From contig DDJH01000066.1 in NCBI GenBank assembly GCA_002338895.1, forward strand, positions 5,697 through 15,250: 9,554 nucleotides of DNA, given 5' to 3'. Source of the DNA: Lentisphaeria bacterium UBA1829 (GTDB lineage Bacteria; Verrucomicrobiota; Lentisphaeria; Victivallales; UBA1829). Shown here one piece after another: positions 7,601 through 9,554 of this stretch. Each line of letters starts with the position of its first letter. Position 1 is the stretch's first letter. The position numbers and the translations under genes are program-made. The notes beneath the pieces were generated by a model, which was given only the letters and a program-made list of their open reading frames with translations, had not been told where the DNA came from and did no database searches.

Positions 7601-9411
7601 ACACCCGGGCGGCAAGAACGGAATTTCTGCGGAAAGGCGGCTACGGCTTCTTCTATCACTTCCACTACCGGGAACAGTGGCTGAATCCGGAGGAGGAACG
7701 CCTGGCGGACGACTATTACCGGATCTGCCGGGACTGGAACAAGGTCGTCGAGAACTTCGATGTGGAGGAGACCGCCCGTCTTCTCCACAGCTGGAACGCC
7801 GGATTTTTCTATCTGACAATCGGTCAGAACGCCGGATATTACTGTGCGCCGAATTCGGTCTATGATCGAATCACGGGGCGCAGCGGAAAGGATTCTCTCT
7901 GCTCCCGCCGCGATCTGATTTCGGATCTCGCGGATGCGCTGAAGAAGTATGAAATTCCGCTGATCGTCTATACGACCTCGAATTCTCCGGCGCGCTGTCC
8001 GGAAATCAGCCGGAAACTGCACTTTTGCAAACGGGAGCCCGACCCGGAGTTCATCCGTCTCTGGAGCGAAATTCATCGGGAGTGGGCCGAACGCTGGGGG
8101 AAAAAAATCGCCGGATGGTGGGTCGACGGAAGCGCCGGAATCACACAGAACCTGTTCGAGCGCAAAAGGAAGGACGGAGCGCAAAAGGAGGAACGGACGC
8201 TCAACACCATGTTCCGGGATGCGCTTCGGGCAGGAAATCCGTCCGCGGCGATCGCATGGAACCTTCCGCAGGAGATGGAATCGGACTATGAAGAGGATTA
8301 CACCGCTCGTGAATTCAATCGGAACAACTGGGTCACATTCCGCTTCGAGAACGGTCCTTTCACGGAAAACGGTCAGCAGTATCATCAGCTGGCCTTCATC
8401 GGGAAGAACTGGTGCAGGATGCCGATCGCCATGGATGCGGAAACCATGGTGAACGCGACGCGGGCCGTAAATGACAACCACGGAGCAATCGGATGGGATC
8501 TTCCGATCTATACGGATGGACGGATCGCGGAAGATGCCAAACAGCTTGTCGATGAATTTGTCCGGCTCTACCGGGAAAGTTACCGGTCCGCTCCGGCATT
8601 TTCGGTCCGGCTGGTCCGTCCACCCCGCATCGGGCCGGACGGGGAACGGAGCGCCGGATGCATGGAGGTCGATTCCGTCGAACCTGCGGAAGTCAGAGTA
8701 AACTGGAACGCGGAGATTCTGCATGGAGAAAAAGCCTGTCATCATGTTTTTTCTCTTCCGGCATTCGAACCGGGCGAAATGCGTCCGGGAGAACAAAACT
8801 TCCGCTCTCTCTTTGAAAAGCAGTGGGGCGAGGAGAATGCCTTTGTGGAATGCGGGAAAATCCGCAAGTATTTTCTGCCGGAAGTCCAGCATGAACTCCG
8901 TCTGGAGAATTACACCTGCGAACTCCGGAAGGACGGGATTCTCCTGGCGCGCTATACGCTGAATCTGAAAAAGGGCGTTCTCTTTCTTCAGGGAAGAGTC
9001 TACGACGAGAATCCGGTCCCGGGGATCCCCTCGTTCTTTTCCGGATGCGGACTGGAACTCTTTTTCGCACGGGAAAACACGGGAATCGGACATGAGATGC
9101 AGCTCTGTTTCCGTCCGGACGGGAAAATCTTCCAGGTGGTTGTCCGGGAGCTGCCGCTCACGCGGGTGACGGAGCTTGAGGAATATACCGCGACGCCCTG
9201 TTTCTGGCGCATGGACCCCGTCACTTCCGGCGAGTGGCAAATCGCTCTTGAACTGCCCCTCACGCCTCTTCCGTGGTTCCGGGCGGGAACGCCGTTCCGT
9301 TTTGATCTTCAGCAGAGCGTTCAGAGAAACGGACGGATTCTTCGGAAAGAGCTCTTCGGAAAGGAGATCAAAGGGTTCCTGTACGCAAAAATACAGAACG
9401 ATCCATTGTAA
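7597..9411 (+). CDS. GH29-like (alpha-L-fucosidase-like) protein with C-terminal beta-sandwich
   Basis: 604-aa protein. The N-terminal 330 or so residues follow the GH29 layout: GYGFFYHFHY (15-24; H21 matches the 'GiF.H' histidine), a W..VVENFDVEETARLLHSWNA segment, RRDLISDLADALKKYEIPLIVY, and GWWVDG (173-178) with D177 at the position of the GH29 nucleophile. Where most family members have KHHDGF, this one reads GQNAGYYCAPN, so the substrate pocket differs and the true sugar may not be fucose. A C-terminal region (about 360-600; LFLQGRVYDENP then LELFFARENT) resembles a CBM9/DOMON beta-sandwich, as in the secreted hydrolase of the other unit. No signal peptide is visible, so it is predicted to act in the cytoplasm on imported oligosaccharides. 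The frame is open further upstream, but ATG 7597 is favoured: AAGGAG (7586-7591) lies 5 bases before it and the ATGA overlap couples it to the isomerase. Catalytic activity is inferred. Confidence 0.8.
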   Translation: MNTRAARTEFLRKGGYGFFYHFHYREQWLNPEEERLADDYYRICRDWNKVVENFDVEETARLLHSWNAGFFYLTIGQNAGYYCAPNSVYDRITGRSGKDSLCSRRDLISDLADALKKYEIPLIVYTTSNSPARCPEISRKLHFCKREPDPEFIRLWSEIHREWAERWGKKIAGWWVDGSAGITQNLFERKRKDGAQKEERTLNTMFRDALRAGNPSAAIAWNLPQEMESDYEEDYTAREFNRNNWVTFRFENGPFTENGQQYHQLAFIGKNWCRMPIAMDAETMVNATRAVNDNHGAIGWDLPIYTDGRIAEDAKQLVDEFVRLYRESYRSAPAFSVRLVRPPRIGPDGERSAGCMEVDSVEPAEVRVNWNAEILHGEKACHHVFSLPAFEPGEMRPGEQNFRSLFEKQWGEENAFVECGKIRKYFLPEVQHELRLENYTCELRKDGILLARYTLNLKKGVLFLQGRVYDENPVPGIPSFFSGCGLELFFARENTGIGHEMQLCFRPDGKIFQVVVRELPLTRVTELEEYTATPCFWRMDPVTSGEWQIALELPLTPLPWFRAGTPFRFDLQQSVQRNGRILRKELFGKEIKGFLYAKIQNDPL

Positions 9412-9425
9412 GCAACCATCCATTC

Positions 9426-9446
9426 AAAGGAGAAAGGACAGCGTCC
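9426..9446 (+). promoter_or_regulatory. Double ribosome-site region with small hairpin before the second prepilin-like gene
   Basis: Two purine-rich sites, AAAGGAG (9426-9432) and AAAGGA (9433-9438), lie in the 39-base gap after the GH29-like gene. The second ends 12 bases before ATG 9451, a long spacing. GGAC-AGC-GTCC (9436-9446) can form a 4-bp stem. If folded, it would hide part of the second site and bring the first to an effective distance of about 7 bases. No in-frame start lies closer. Confidence 0.35.
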
Positions 9447-9450
9447 GATC

Positions 9451-9554
9451 ATGTTCAAAATCTTGTTCTGCGGAAAAAACGAAGGAAGCGCGAGGAGAAG
9501 TTGTTTCACTCTGGTGGAACTGCTGGTCACGATCGCGATCATCGCCATTCTGGC
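9451..9554 (+). CDS. Prepilin-like protein, N-terminal fragment (runs off window end)
   Basis: Only the first 34 codons are present. After an 18-residue leader with two Arg, FTLVELLVTIAIIAIL (19-34) is the type IV pilin/pseudopilin N-terminal motif, with Glu at mature position 5 (E23) and a hydrophobic helix. The -1 residue is Cys18, not Gly. Leader cleavage and membrane anchoring are expected, and a C-terminal H-X9-DG region would be predicted outside the window. It follows the GH29-like gene by 39 bases with a ribosome site but no obvious promoter, so it is probably co-transcribed. The leader differs from that of the first prepilin-like protein (1204-1932), so it is not a simple recent copy. 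Confidence 0.82.
   Translation, partial: MFKILFCGKNEGSARRSCFTLVELLVTIAIIAIL

Noticed and set aside
7579..9423. 614-aa open frame on the minus strand opposite the GH29-like gene
   Set aside because: It is a shadow of a well supported gene with a good ribosome site; the antisense product has no recognisable domain.

Overview
The window looks like a piece of a Lentisphaerae (Victivallis-type) genome or a close relative in the Planctomycetes-Verrucomicrobia-Chlamydiae group. That is an inference from gene content. Two genes begin with the FTL(I/V)ELLV-type prepilin N-terminus that is very abundant in this group, one of them complete with the H-X9-DG processing-associated motif, and they sit among glycoside hydrolases and sugar-responsive regulators. 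Coding DNA is fairly GC-rich, whereas the promoter regions (about 25-160 and 6521-6625) are strongly AT-rich.

Layout. Positions 122-4943 form a rightward unit behind a near-consensus sigma70 promoter: a LacI-family regulator (176-1201), a prepilin-like H-X9-DG protein (1204-1932) and a large secreted multidomain glycoside hydrolase of the clan GH-A type (1944-4943). Gaps are 2 and 11 bases. A convergent 83-base gap follows, and a 12-bp inverted repeat starts in it and runs into the end of the next gene. On the minus strand (6505-5027) lies a GntR-type regulator whose sensor half resembles an ABC-transporter solute-binding protein. A short AT-rich divergent control region (6506-6652) separates it from a second rightward unit: a sugar-phosphate isomerase/epimerase-like TIM-barrel protein (6653-7600), a GH29-like (alpha-L-fucosidase-like) protein without a signal peptide and with a C-terminal beta-sandwich (7597-9411, overlapping the previous gene by 4 bases), and the start of a second prepilin-like gene cut by the window end (9451 onward).

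How the parts may work together (inference): this looks like glycan-utilisation territory. The secreted clan-A enzyme would attack an extracellular polysaccharide or glycoprotein glycan. The GH29-like enzyme and the isomerase would process products in the cytoplasm. The two regulators probably sense different sugars or oligosaccharides. The most intriguing pattern is that each rightward unit has a regulator at its head (first gene, or divergently transcribed) and pairs a prepilin-like protein with a glycan hydrolase. This suggests that surface pseudopilin-like proteins are deployed per substrate. No transporter or sugar kinase is present, and the actual substrates cannot be read from the sequence. 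I saw no tRNA, rRNA, CRISPR array, insertion sequence or attachment site.
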